Shown here: piece after piece, positions 56,999 through 64,000 of the stretch | Layout: the number at the start of each line of letters is the position of its first letter | How positions within the stretch are numbered: the first letter of the stretch is position 1 | Origin: Mycobacterium shinjukuense | GTDB lineage: Bacteria > Actinomycetota > Actinomycetes > Mycobacteriales > Mycobacteriaceae | Assembly: GCF_010730055.1 (NCBI RefSeq) | Contig: NZ_AP022575.1 | Coordinates: forward strand, 4,154,001 to 4,218,000 | Direction: 5' to 3' | Length of the DNA: 64,000 bases | Notes under the pieces: model-generated | The model's input: the letters and a program-made list of their open reading frames with translations, nothing else | Database searches by the model: none | What the model was told of the DNA's origin: nothing | Translations under genes and position numbers: made by a program

Positions 56999-57897
56999 GC
57001 ATCCGGTCGCTGGGCTATCTGCGCATCGAGGCCACCGACCTGGCCGCCTGGCGGGAGTACGGCCTGAAGGTCCTCGGCATGGTCGAGGGCAAGGGCGCCA
57101 CCGAGGGTGCCTTGTACCTGCGGATGGACGACTTTCCGGCCCGGCTGGTGATCGTGCCCGGTGAGCACGACCGGCTCGCGGAGGCCGGTTGGGAATGCGC
57201 GAATGCCGAAGGCCTGCAAGAGATCCGCAACAGGCTCGACCTGGAGGGCACGCCGTACAAGGAAGCCACCGCCGCCGAGCTGGCGGAACGGCGAGTGGAC
57301 GAGATGATCCTGTTCGCCGACCCGTCGGGCAACCCGCTGGCCGCCTTCCACGGCGCCGCCCTGGAACACCGGCGGGTGGTCAGCCCATACGGGCACCGGT
57401 TCGTCACCGGTGAGCAGGGCCTGGGGCACGTGGTGCTGACCACCCGCGACGACGCCGAGGCCCTGCACTTCTACCGGGACGTGCTGGGCTTCAAGCTGCG
57501 CGACTCGATGCGGTTGCCGCCGCAGCTGGTGGGCCGCCCGGCCGACGGGCCGCCGGCGTGGCTGCGGTTCTTCGGCTGCAATCCGCGTCACCATTCGTTG
57601 GCCTTCCTGCCGATGCCGACGCCCAGCGGCATCGTGCACCTGATGGTCGAGGTGGAAAACGCCGACGACGTGGGCCTGTGCCTGGACCGGGCGTTGCGGC
57701 GCAAGGTGCCCATGTCGGCCACCCTGGGCCGGCATGTCAACGACCTGATGCTGTCGTTCTACATGAAGACACCCGGCGGGTTCGATGTCGAATTCGGGTG
57801 CGAGGGAAGACAGGTCGACGATCGCGATTGGATCGCCCGGGAAAGCACCGCGGTCAGCCTGTGGGGCCACGACTTCACGGTCGGCGCTCGCGGCTAA
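56995..57897 (+). CDS. hsaC: HsaC, iron-dependent extradiol dioxygenase
   Basis: Cleaves the steroid catechol 3,4-DHSA. It has 300 residues in two VOC domains. The Fe(II) ligands known for this enzyme are present at the family positions: His145 in GHVVLTT, His215 in GIVHLMVE and Glu266 in FDVEFG. The ATG overlaps the hsaD stop (ATGA) and is preceded by AGGAGG, so it is translated in step with hsaD. Confidence 0.96.
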   Translation: MSIRSLGYLRIEATDLAAWREYGLKVLGMVEGKGATEGALYLRMDDFPARLVIVPGEHDRLAEAGWECANAEGLQEIRNRLDLEGTPYKEATAAELAERRVDEMILFADPSGNPLAAFHGAALEHRRVVSPYGHRFVTGEQGLGHVVLTTRDDAEALHFYRDVLGFKLRDSMRLPPQLVGRPADGPPAWLRFFGCNPRHHSLAFLPMPTPSGIVHLMVEVENADDVGLCLDRALRRKVPMSATLGRHVNDLMLSFYMKTPGGFDVEFGCEGRQVDDRDWIARESTAVSLWGHDFTVGARG

Positions 57898-57899
57898 TT

Positions 57900-58463
57900 A
57901 TGTCGGCTCAGATTGACCCACGCACGTTCCGCAACGTGTTGGGCCAGTTCTGCACTGGCATCACCATCATCACCACGATGCACGAGGGCGCGCCCGTCGG
58001 GTTTGCGTGCCAGTCGTTCGCGGCGCTGTCGTTGGAACCGCCGCTGGTGCTGTTCTGCCCGACCAAGGTGTCGCGGTCCTGGCAGGCCATCGAGGCGACC
58101 GGTCGGTTCTGCGTCAACGTGCTGACCGAGAAGCAGAAGGACGTCTCGGCGCGATTCGGCTCCAAGGAGTCCGACAAGTTCGCCGGTATCGATTGGCGCC
58201 CTTCGGAACTGGGTTCGCCGATCATCGAGGGCTCGCTGGCCTACATCGACTGCACGGTAGCGTCGGTGCACGACGGCGGTGATCACTTCGTGGTGTTCGG
58301 TGCGGTCCATTCGCTGTCGGAGGTGCCGAAGATCAAGCCGCGGCCGCTGCTGTTCTACCGCGGCGAGTACACCGGCATCGAGCCGGAGAAGACCACGCCG
58401 GCGCAATGGCGGGACGACCTGGAGGCGTTTCTCACCACCACCACCCAGGACACCTGGCTGTAG
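57900..58463 (+). CDS. hsaB: HsaB, flavin reductase of 3-HSA hydroxylase
   Basis: Supplies reduced flavin to HsaA. It has 187 residues of the flavin-reductase split-barrel family. Visible motifs are FCTGITIITT near 18, FACQSFAALSLEPPLVLFCP near 34 and the GDHFVVFGAV strand near 129. It starts 2 bp after the hsaC stop. In M. tuberculosis the nat gene follows; here the operon ends in a strong hairpin. Confidence 0.95.
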   Translation: MSAQIDPRTFRNVLGQFCTGITIITTMHEGAPVGFACQSFAALSLEPPLVLFCPTKVSRSWQAIEATGRFCVNVLTEKQKDVSARFGSKESDKFAGIDWRPSELGSPIIEGSLAYIDCTVASVHDGGDHFVVFGAVHSLSEVPKIKPRPLLFYRGEYTGIEPEKTTPAQWRDDLEAFLTTTTQDTWL

Positions 58464-58474
58464 GCTGAGACCCG

Positions 58475-58532
58475 CGAGCAGACGCAAAAGCCCCCCAAAC
58501 GGCCCGGTTTGGGGGGCTTTTGCGTCTGCTCG
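58475..58532 (+). terminator. 58-bp hairpin after the hsa operon, related to the palindrome at 46841
   Basis: Two perfect 26-bp arms, from CGAGCAGACGCAAAAGCC to CCCCAAAC and its reverse complement, flank a 6-nt centre. The outer 20 bp match the 46841-46900 palindrome, while the inner stem differs. It lies 12 bp after the hsaB stop. Confidence 0.75.
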
Positions 58533-58602
58533 GCGGGGTCAGGCGCGCGGTGCGCAATACCCTTATCGGTCCCGCCGCCGATGGCATGATTCCACTCACG
58601 TT

Positions 58603-58617
58603 GTCAACTCATTTGAC
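58603..58617. promoter_or_regulatory. Operator site 1: TGTCAA-N5-TTGACA type
   Basis: GTCAA and TTGAC form an inverted repeat with a 5-bp centre, extended by one base on each side to TGTCAA and TTGACA. It lies about 225 bp upstream of the unknown gene at 58843. See the paired site at 58641. Confidence 0.65.
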
Positions 58618-58640
58618 ATTCGGCGGCATTCCTATGTGAT

Positions 58641-58655
58641 GTCAAATTGGTTGAC
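58641..58655. promoter_or_regulatory. Operator site 2: TGTCAA-N5-TTGAC type
   Basis: GTCAAATTGGTTGAC, the same 15-bp inverted repeat as site 1, centred exactly 38 bp downstream of it. Confidence 0.65.
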
Positions 58656-58842
58656 TGCCGACCTCCCATCGTTCGTTATCTCCGATTTCAAAAAGTCAGT
58701 TCCCATACGGCTGTGACGGCGTTAATATCGCGGTCATTGTTCGCCAAGTTGACCTGCGATGGGCGACGTCCCGGCGATTCCCTGAGACCGAGAAAACAAC
58801 TAACCGACCCGCACGCGGGTCCCGATCACGGATAGGTACGAA

Positions 58843-59451
58843 ATGTCACTACAAACTGCCGAATCTCGGGTCTCTGACCTGCGCAAGCGCGACGCTGTCG
58901 GCGAAGCCTGGCAGTGGATCGTCGATCTCAAGCAGCAGGCGAAGTCGGACCCCAAGGGCGCCGAGGCGCAACTCAACGCGATCTTCAAGCTCGGCACCGT
59001 GCCAACCGATCTGGACGGACCGACCGATGGCATCCTCGTCATGACGACGACGACCCCGGTCCTCGACGCGGCCGCCCGGTTGGTCACCGCCCGGTGGATG
59101 CCGTGGCGGGGAAAGCGGTTCGACGCGGTGGCAAGCACCGGCGACAACCGCATGACCGCCAGCTCACGGCTCCCCGCCAAACTGCTGTGGCCGCTGTACA
59201 CGATGAAGGACGCCGCCGACGGCAAACTGGCCTTCGACTTCAAGACCTATGCCGACGCCGGCAAGGCCGATCCGGACGTGCGGGTCATGGTGATCGACTA
59301 CGCGGACGTCGACGACAACCCCCGGCTGATCATCAGAAGCATCCGCGACGAGTTGGTGGAGGTGGTGCCGGGCGCCTACCTCGGCAAGATCCTGTTCCGG
59401 CTGCCACGAAGCCGCTACGCGATGCTCGGCTTCTTCGCCCTGCGGACATAG
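58843..59451 (+). CDS. Conserved hypothetical protein next to the GMC oxidase, operator-controlled
   Basis: A 202-residue protein that I do not recognise. It has no signal peptide and no clear membrane helix. Features are an early helix with a conserved Trp (GEAWQWIVDLKQQ), a central strand-rich part (GILVMTTTTPVLDAA, WMPWRGKRFDAVA, RVMVIDYADVDDNP) and a C-terminus LGKILFRLPRSRYAMLGFF. The pattern suggests a lipocalin-like or other beta-barrel small-molecule binder. GGATAGG precedes the ATG, and TAATAT at 58723 may be the -10. It is convergent with the GMC oxidase and has two operators upstream. Confidence 0.65.
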   Translation: MSLQTAESRVSDLRKRDAVGEAWQWIVDLKQQAKSDPKGAEAQLNAIFKLGTVPTDLDGPTDGILVMTTTTPVLDAAARLVTARWMPWRGKRFDAVASTGDNRMTASSRLPAKLLWPLYTMKDAADGKLAFDFKTYADAGKADPDVRVMVIDYADVDDNPRLIIRSIRDELVEVVPGAYLGKILFRLPRSRYAMLGFFALRT

Positions 59452-59488
59452 CCGCGACGCCCGGGCGGCCGGCTGCGCGCCGCCGAGC

Positions 59489-61210
59489 TCAGGTGCGGTC
59501 GTCGGCTTCGGTGGCGGGGTCGTAGCCCGGCAGGCCCAGCTCGGCGCGCAGCAATTCGGCGGTGCGTTCGGCGAACATCGAGATGGTCAAAAACGGATTC
59601 ACGCCGATCGCGCGCGGGATCACCGAGGCGTCGCAGACATACAGCCCGTCGTAGGTGCCGCCGTCGGGCCGGAACACTCGGCCGGCGTGGTCGACCACGC
59701 CGGCGTCGACATTGTCGGCGGTGGCGCATCCGCCCATCGGGTGCGCGGTGATCAGGTGCTTGCCCAGGATGCGCTTGTCCCAGCGCGGGTTCTTTATGTA
59801 GGTCCCGCCGATCGCCTCCACCGCCGGCGCCAGGATGGCGTCGACGTCGCGGTACATGCGCTCCGTCGGCGCCCCCGGCCAGTCGATGGTGACCGAGCCG
59901 TTCTTGCGCAGCACCAGCTCGCCGTCGGAGTTGTCGTGCAGCATGATCAAGAATCCCAGTGAGTGGTTCATCGCCCCGTCGGTGTTGAAGGCGATGTCGC
60001 GGCGCCAGCGGTCCAGCTTGTCCCGACGGAAGTCGCGGTAGCTGGTGGCGGCCAGGCCCATCAGCCCCACCCGGAAGCTGTCGATGAGCGCGCGGGGCAG
60101 CGACAGATCCTGCACGGTGAACCGTTTGCGCAAGTCGGATTGGTCGGCGCCGAACCGCATCACCGCGGTGATGCTGGGCCCGCACGCCAGCTCGCGGCGC
60201 GGCGGCCCGTCGGTGGTCGCCCAGGCCTGGGTGTCGGTCCGCATGTCGGTGTTGTAGGCGATGCCGAAGTTGTCGCCGTTGCCGCTGAAGTTCTTTCCCA
60301 GCCGCGCCGACAGCGCCAGCCCGGCCCGACGCGAACGCAACAGGATCGCGTTGCTGCCCAGCGTGCCGGCGGACACCACGACATGGCGGGCGGTGATGAC
60401 CACCTCGGCGTCGGGGTCCGCCCCGCCGGTGCGCCGGGCGATCACCCGCCACCGGCCGTCGGCCGTCTGCTCGATGCGCTGAGCCTCGATGCCACAGAAC
60501 ATCTGGACGCCGTAGTGGGCGGCCATCGGCAGGTAGTTGGTCATCAAGGTGTTTTTCGAACCGGTGTTGTCGCCGGTGCCGTCACCGCCGTGGTTGGGGC
60601 AGCGTCGCCGCTGCACGCCGTACTTGGTGACTCGGTCCTCGGTGCTGACGGTGATGTCCAGGACCTGCATCTGGGTGCCGGCGTTCTTGGCGATCTGGGC
60701 GAACGCTTCGACCCGACGCAACGGCACGTGCTGCGCGTAGGGCACCGCGCCCAGCATGCGGCGCGCCCGCGCATAGTATTTCGCCAGCCCGCCGACACCG
60801 TCGCGTTCCCGCTCCACCAGGTCCTGGAACTGCCGGGGCCAGGACGCCAAGAACACCTCCCGATCGGGCACGATCGCCACGTTGAAGTTGATCAGCGAGG
60901 TGCCCCCGAGGCCGTTGGCGTGGATGACGTCGATGGTCTTGAACCGTTCGATCTCGATGAGGCCCAACGGGTTCAACGGTGACCGCAGTTGTGCCAGCGC
61001 GGTCTTCTCGGTCTCCGGGAAGGTGCCGGTGGGATGTTCGGCGCCGCGTTCCAGCACCGCGATATCGAGCTTGCCGCCGGCGGCCGCGTTGGCAACTCCG
61101 AGTCGCGCGGCGGTGATGGCGCCGCCGTAACCGGAGCCGAGGATCACGACGTCGTATTCGCTGCGCAGCGCATCCGTTGATGACGCCAAAGACGCGGCCG
61201 ATTCTGCCAT
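59489..61210 (-). CDS. GMC-family FAD-dependent oxidoreductase (cholesterol-oxidase-like)
   Basis: A flavoprotein oxidase or dehydrogenase of about 573 residues that oxidises an alcohol, plausibly a sterol hydroxyl. The N-terminal FAD-binding GSGYGGAIT is near residue 20, a GGTSLINFN stretch near 100, and the C-terminal HPMGGCATADN and NPFLTISMFAERTAEL complete the GMC pattern. It is not ChoD (Rv3409c): the CxxCGCC-type cysteine stretch of ChoD is replaced by CPNHGGDGTGDN. The ATG giving MAESAAS has GGAGG 8 nt upstream; the open frame beyond it covers the operators. It is divergent from the yrbE-mce operon. Confidence 0.8.
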   Translation of the reverse strand: MAESAASLASSTDALRSEYDVVILGSGYGGAITAARLGVANAAAGGKLDIAVLERGAEHPTGTFPETEKTALAQLRSPLNPLGLIEIERFKTIDVIHANGLGGTSLINFNVAIVPDREVFLASWPRQFQDLVERERDGVGGLAKYYARARRMLGAVPYAQHVPLRRVEAFAQIAKNAGTQMQVLDITVSTEDRVTKYGVQRRRCPNHGGDGTGDNTGSKNTLMTNYLPMAAHYGVQMFCGIEAQRIEQTADGRWRVIARRTGGADPDAEVVITARHVVVSAGTLGSNAILLRSRRAGLALSARLGKNFSGNGDNFGIAYNTDMRTDTQAWATTDGPPRRELACGPSITAVMRFGADQSDLRKRFTVQDLSLPRALIDSFRVGLMGLAATSYRDFRRDKLDRWRRDIAFNTDGAMNHSLGFLIMLHDNSDGELVLRKNGSVTIDWPGAPTERMYRDVDAILAPAVEAIGGTYIKNPRWDKRILGKHLITAHPMGGCATADNVDAGVVDHAGRVFRPDGGTYDGLYVCDASVIPRAIGVNPFLTISMFAERTAELLRAELGLPGYDPATEADDRT

Positions 61211-61308
61211 GACAGCAACCTCCGTCTGTGCAAACCCAAGGATTAAGTACCGCAGCGTAGACCGCCGCGCCTTCGTCAGGGAAGAATCGGGCGAGAAAAA
61301 GAACGGGT

Positions 61309-61323
61309 GTAAAAGAGTTTGAC
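61309..61323. promoter_or_regulatory. Operator site 4: TGTAAA-N5-TTGACA (one mismatch)
   Basis: GTAAAAGAGTTTGAC is the same motif as sites 1-3 with one mismatch in the left half-site. It lies about 106 bp upstream of the GMC gene start, and its centre is exactly 38 bp from site 3. Confidence 0.5.
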
Positions 61324-61346
61324 ATCGGCTATGAGAAATGTTCGAT

Positions 61347-61361
61347 GTCAAAAAAATTGAC
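61347..61361. promoter_or_regulatory. Operator site 3: TGTCAA-N5-TTGACC
   Basis: GTCAAAAAAATTGAC is a perfect inverted repeat of the same 15-bp family, in the divergent GMC/yrbE promoter region. A short AT-rich stretch (TATAACGAAAATATAACGG) follows, which probably holds the -10 of the yrbE operon. Confidence 0.6.
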
Positions 61362-61396
61362 CGCAGATGATTATAACGAAAATATAACGGTTAGGA

Positions 61397-61414
61397 ATCT
61401 GTTCCATAACAGAT
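61397..61414. promoter_or_regulatory. 18-bp palindrome ATCTGTT-CCAT-AACAGAT
   Basis: Perfect 7-bp arms around 4 bp, about 75 bp upstream of the leader ORF and 133 bp upstream of yrbE. It differs from the TGTCAA motif, so a second regulator may act on the mce operon. Confidence 0.45.
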
Positions 61415-61487
61415 GATGCCGCTGTGGGCGAACTCAATACCATCCGTTCATCAACTTCCGAAGCGCCCAGTTGATCAAGGGAACGGC

Positions 61488-61550
61488 ATGTCGTTTTCGC
61501 TTACCAAGACCCTGCCGCGGCGGTGCCTTTCGATCGGGAGGGTCCGGTGA
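61488..61550 (+). CDS. Putative 20-residue leader peptide overlapping the yrbE start
   Basis: An ATG preceded by AAGGGA opens a 20-codon frame (MSFSLTKTLPRRCLSIGRVR) whose TGA overlaps the yrbE GTG as GTGA. Its presence is seen directly; that it is translated is inferred. It could couple translation of the yrbE gene or act as an attenuator. It is shorter than usual gene calls and may be chance. Confidence 0.35.
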   Translation: MSFSLTKTLPRRCLSIGRVR

Positions 61551-62452
61551 GTCCGGTCGTTGCTGCCGACGCGCCGGCCCGCGCGGCTGACGACGGAGCC
61601 CCGGTTGCTCGCAGACCCGGCTCCGCCCGGTCGCTGGCCGCCGCGGTCAGCACGCCGTGGCGCTGCGTGCTGCGGCAGGCCGACGAATCGTTGCGGACCC
61701 TCGGCCGATTCTTCGAACTGGCCGCGCAGTCCGCCGGCTACCTGATCACCGATCTGGTCCGCTTACGCCACCCCTGGCGGGAAACCCTCAACCAGGCCTC
61801 GTTCATCGTCGGCGTCACCGCGATTCCGGCGCTGCTGATCTCCGTCCCGTTCGGGGTCATCGTCGCGGTGCAGGTGGGTAGCGTCATCCAGCAGGTCGGT
61901 GCGACGTCGATCTCGGGTGCGGCCGGCGGCCTCGGCGTCATCCGGCAGGCCGCGCCGATCGTGGCCGCCTTGCTGCTGGGCGGGGCGGCCGGCGCGGCGA
62001 TCACCACCGACCTGGGCGCGCGCAGCATCCGCGACGAGGTCGACGCGCTGCGCGTGATGGGCATCGACCCGGTGCAACGCCTCGTCACGCCCCGGCTGGC
62101 GGCGATCATCGTGGTGTCGCCGCCGTTGTGCGTCTTCATCGTCTTCATGGGCCTGGCTGCGGGCTACGTCATCAATGTGGGCTTCCAATCCGGCACTCCC
62201 GGAAGCTATATCGCCTCGTTCGGATCGTTCGCCACCATCGCCGATGTCGTGGTGGCATTGCTGAAAACCTGGCTGTTCGGCGTGCTCGTGACGCTGATCG
62301 CCTGCCAGCGAGGGCTGGAGGCCAAGGGGGGTCCGCGCGGTGTTGCCGACGGGGTCAACGCGGCCGTCGTCCTGGGGGTGGTCACGGTGTTCGTGCTCAA
62401 CCTGGTGATCACCGAGTTCGTCACCCTGTTCATGCCGGCGAAGGTGGGTTGA
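61547..62452 (+). CDS. YrbEA-type MlaE-family permease of an mce operon
   Basis: A 301-residue integral membrane permease of an Mce lipid importer. After a 60-residue cytoplasmic N-terminus come five to six membrane segments with the MlaE signature around GATSISGAAGG, GAAITTDLGARSIRDEVDALRVMGIDPVQRLVTPR, near residues 160-200. I use the GTG preceded by GGGAGGG; an in-frame start at 61523 is possible. It overlaps the second permease gene by one base. It is the first yrbE gene of an mce locus whose downstream protein is not Mce4A. Confidence 0.9.
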   Translation: MSPVVAADAPARAADDGAPVARRPGSARSLAAAVSTPWRCVLRQADESLRTLGRFFELAAQSAGYLITDLVRLRHPWRETLNQASFIVGVTAIPALLISVPFGVIVAVQVGSVIQQVGATSISGAAGGLGVIRQAAPIVAALLLGGAAGAAITTDLGARSIRDEVDALRVMGIDPVQRLVTPRLAAIIVVSPPLCVFIVFMGLAAGYVINVGFQSGTPGSYIASFGSFATIADVVVALLKTWLFGVLVTLIACQRGLEAKGGPRGVADGVNAAVVLGVVTVFVLNLVITEFVTLFMPAKVG

Positions 62453-63318
62453 TGGCGACACCCTCGCGGCATCTGCCGCACGGACTGGGGGCGCCGCTAC
62501 GTGCCTTGTTGGCGGTGGCTTATCGGGTCGGCTCGCCGTTGGAGCGACTCGGGCACCAGGCCACCTTCCTGGCCCAGGCGCTGGGCGCGATGCCGCGCAC
62601 CGTCGCACGCTACCGCCGGCACACCGGAGCGATCTTGGTCGACATGATCTGGGGCAACGGATCGGTGGTGGTCGGTGGCGGCACCATCGGGGTGCTGGCG
62701 TTCATGGGCACCGCGATCGGGGCCTCGGTCGGCGTCGAGGGGTATGCCGTCCTGGACATGGTCGGCATGGGGCCGCTCACCGGGTTCATCTCGGCCTACG
62801 CGAACACCCGCGAGATGGCCCCGATGATCGCCGCCATCGGCTTCGGCGCCCAAGCCGGCACCCGGATGACCGCCGAGATCGGCGCCATGCGCATCGCGGA
62901 GGAGATCGACGCGGTGGAGGCCCAGGGCATTCCGGCCATTCCCTACGTGGTGACCCCGCGGCTCATCGCCGGGATGATCACCATCGTCCCGCTGTACCTG
63001 TTGGCCCTGGCGTTGAGCTATCTGTCGTGCGCGCTGGTGGTCACGCTGCATCAAGCGTCGGGCACCTACTACCACTACTTCGACGCGTTCATCCAGCCGT
63101 CGGACATCGCGTTCTCGGTGGTCAAGGCGATCGTCTTCGTCACCCTCATCGTCGTCATCCATTGCTACGAGGGTTACTACGCCGGCGGTGGCCCCGAGGG
63201 GGTCGGCCACGCCTCGGGCCGCGCGATCCGCGCCAGCCTGATCGGCATCGTCGTCGCCGACATGGTGCTCACGTTGCTGTTTTGGGGCAACAATTCCGGC
63301 CTAAGGCTGTCGGGGTAG
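62452..63318 (+). CDS. YrbEB-type MlaE-family permease of an mce operon
   Basis: A 288-residue second permease subunit. It has five or six hydrophobic segments and the MlaE motif GTRMTAEIGAMRIAEEIDAVEAQGIPAIPYVVTPR near residues 140-175. Its ATG overlaps the preceding stop (TGATG), so the two permeases are translated together and should form the heterodimeric membrane core that works with an Mkl-type ATPase encoded elsewhere. Confidence 0.9.
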   Translation: MATPSRHLPHGLGAPLRALLAVAYRVGSPLERLGHQATFLAQALGAMPRTVARYRRHTGAILVDMIWGNGSVVVGGGTIGVLAFMGTAIGASVGVEGYAVLDMVGMGPLTGFISAYANTREMAPMIAAIGFGAQAGTRMTAEIGAMRIAEEIDAVEAQGIPAIPYVVTPRLIAGMITIVPLYLLALALSYLSCALVVTLHQASGTYYHYFDAFIQPSDIAFSVVKAIVFVTLIVVIHCYEGYYAGGGPEGVGHASGRAIRASLIGIVVADMVLTLLFWGNNSGLRLSG

Positions 63319-63321
63319 CTC

Positions 63322-64000
63322 ATGCGGGCAGCCAGTTCACGCGCCTTACGAATCCGGGGCCTGATCGTCGCCGCGGTGCTGGCGATCGTGGCCACCACGC
63401 TGTGCCAGGCGGCCCGGGGCAAGTATGACGACACGTTCAAGCTGACCGTGGTCGCCGACACGATCGGCGAGGGCTTGGCGCCCGGCGCGGAGGTGAAGTT
63501 CCACGGGCTGGCCATCGGCTCGGTCAAGACCCTGGAATCGACCGGATACAACCGACAGACGATGACGGTGTTGCTCGACCCACGACAGGCGAAAGCGCTG
63601 ACCGCCGACACCGTCGCCCGGTTCACCTCGTCGAATGTCTTCGGCACCGCGGCCGTCGAACTGGTCAGCGAGGGCAAGGGTCCGCGGCTGCTCCCGAACC
63701 AGACCCTGATGTTGCGCACCGACGTGCAGGCGGCCTCGGTCACCGGACTGCTGCGTCAGGGCCAACGACTCAGCCGGATCCTGGACACACCCGAGTTCGA
63801 CCACGTCATCGAGGTGCTGCGGCGGCACGCCGACCTGGTCGAGCCCGCGGCCAGGGCCGGCCTCGATCTGGCCCAGATCCTCGCCGACTCCCAGACCATG
63901 CCGGTGTCTCGATCGCTGTCGGTGCTGGCGTCGTTTCTCAACGGTGTCGACGGCGCGCTGCCGGCGCTCGGGCTGGCGCCCGAGCTGCTGGACGCGCTGG
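63322..64000 (+). CDS. Mce-family (MlaD-domain) protein, truncated by the window edge
   Basis: The first 226 residues of an Mce protein. One N-terminal helix (GLIVAAVLAIVATTLCQA, about residues 11-29) is followed by the MlaD domain (KLTVVADTIGEGLAPGAEVKFHGLAIGSVKTLE, about 40-75), which binds lipids in hexameric rings. A helical region begins near 140. The sequence differs from what I recall of Mce4A and Mce1A, so the locus belongs to another mce family. It continues beyond 64000. Confidence 0.85.
   Translation, partial: MRAASSRALRIRGLIVAAVLAIVATTLCQAARGKYDDTFKLTVVADTIGEGLAPGAEVKFHGLAIGSVKTLESTGYNRQTMTVLLDPRQAKALTADTVARFTSSNVFGTAAVELVSEGKGPRLLPNQTLMLRTDVQAASVTGLLRQGQRLSRILDTPEFDHVIEVLRRHADLVEPAARAGLDLAQILADSQTMPVSRSLSVLASFLNGVDGALPALGLAPELLDAL

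Noticed and set aside
58739..58753. Fifth TGTCAA-type operator (GTTCG-N5-TTGAC)
   Set aside because: Only one half-site matches, and it is not at the 38-bp spacing.
59489..61210. Assignment as cholesterol oxidase ChoD
   Set aside because: The GMC fold is clear, but the N-terminal region and the cysteine-rich stretch differ from what I recall of ChoD. I kept the broader family name.
61547..64000. Assignment as the mce4 cholesterol import operon
   Set aside because: The Mce protein begins and continues differently from Mce4A, and the flanking genes of mce4 are missing.

Overview
The window is GC-rich chromosomal DNA from a slow-growing Mycobacterium. The gene order follows the M. tuberculosis Rv3630-to-Rv3567c segment almost gene for gene, in inverted orientation. 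PE, PPE, PE_PGRS and Esx genes, Lsr2, ClpC1 and the KstR steroid regulon are all present. It is not M. tuberculosis itself: espACD, the Rv3594-type gene, arsB2 and nat are missing from their expected places and other genes stand there instead. PE_PGRS genes argue against the M. avium complex. A kansasii, szulgai, gordonae or marinum-like lineage is plausible, but the species cannot be fixed from sequence reading alone. I saw no rRNA, tRNA or CRISPR array.

Layout. 0-8 kb: a polysaccharide-exporter-like membrane protein, a DUF475/TerC protein, pyrophosphatase, then dacB, a zinc metalloprotease, tilS and hpt, and lipoprotein LpqG. 8.5-10.8 kb: a PE-PPE-EsxW-EsxV cassette. 10.8-11.8 kb: a graveyard with a 13E12-family remnant, a 320-bp terminal-inverted-repeat element (element A) and an alcohol dehydrogenase fragment. 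11.8-14.5 kb: a flavin monooxygenase with epoxide hydrolase EphA, and a VOC protein. 14.8-26.4 kb: a long collinear run of ftsH, folE-folP-folB-folK, two membrane proteins, a DUF2520 dehydrogenase, panC-panD-coaX and lysS. 26.4-30.2 kb: lsr2, clpC1 and a vapBC toxin-antitoxin pair. 30.2-36.7 kb: two PE_PGRS genes, each apparently broken by one missing G, flanking a cbtA pseudogene cut by element B (an inverted relative of element A), lpqF, the heme-degrading mhuD and a hydrolase. 36.7-47.9 kb: mutY/canB, a proline-rich membrane protein, radA-disA, lpqE, carD-ispD-ispF, cysS, a TrmH methyltransferase, a metallo-beta-lactamase-fold protein and lppH.

48.7-58.5 kb is the cholesterol ring-degradation locus: a LacI regulator, kstR, fadE34, kshB and hsaADCB. 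KstR operators lie before fadE34 and in the kshB/hsaA divergent promoter. From 58.5 kb to the right edge the window leaves the M. tuberculosis order. An unrecognised 202-residue protein, a GMC-family FAD oxidase and a divergent yrbE-yrbE-mce operon that is not mce4 follow directly after hsaB.

The most novel signal is in this last island. Four copies of TGTMAA-N5-TTGAC occur as two pairs. One pair precedes the unknown gene and one lies between the GMC oxidase and the mce operon. In both pairs the centres are exactly 38 bp apart. This suggests an undescribed regulon coupling a lipid or steroid importer to an oxidase, next to but apparently distinct from KstR control.
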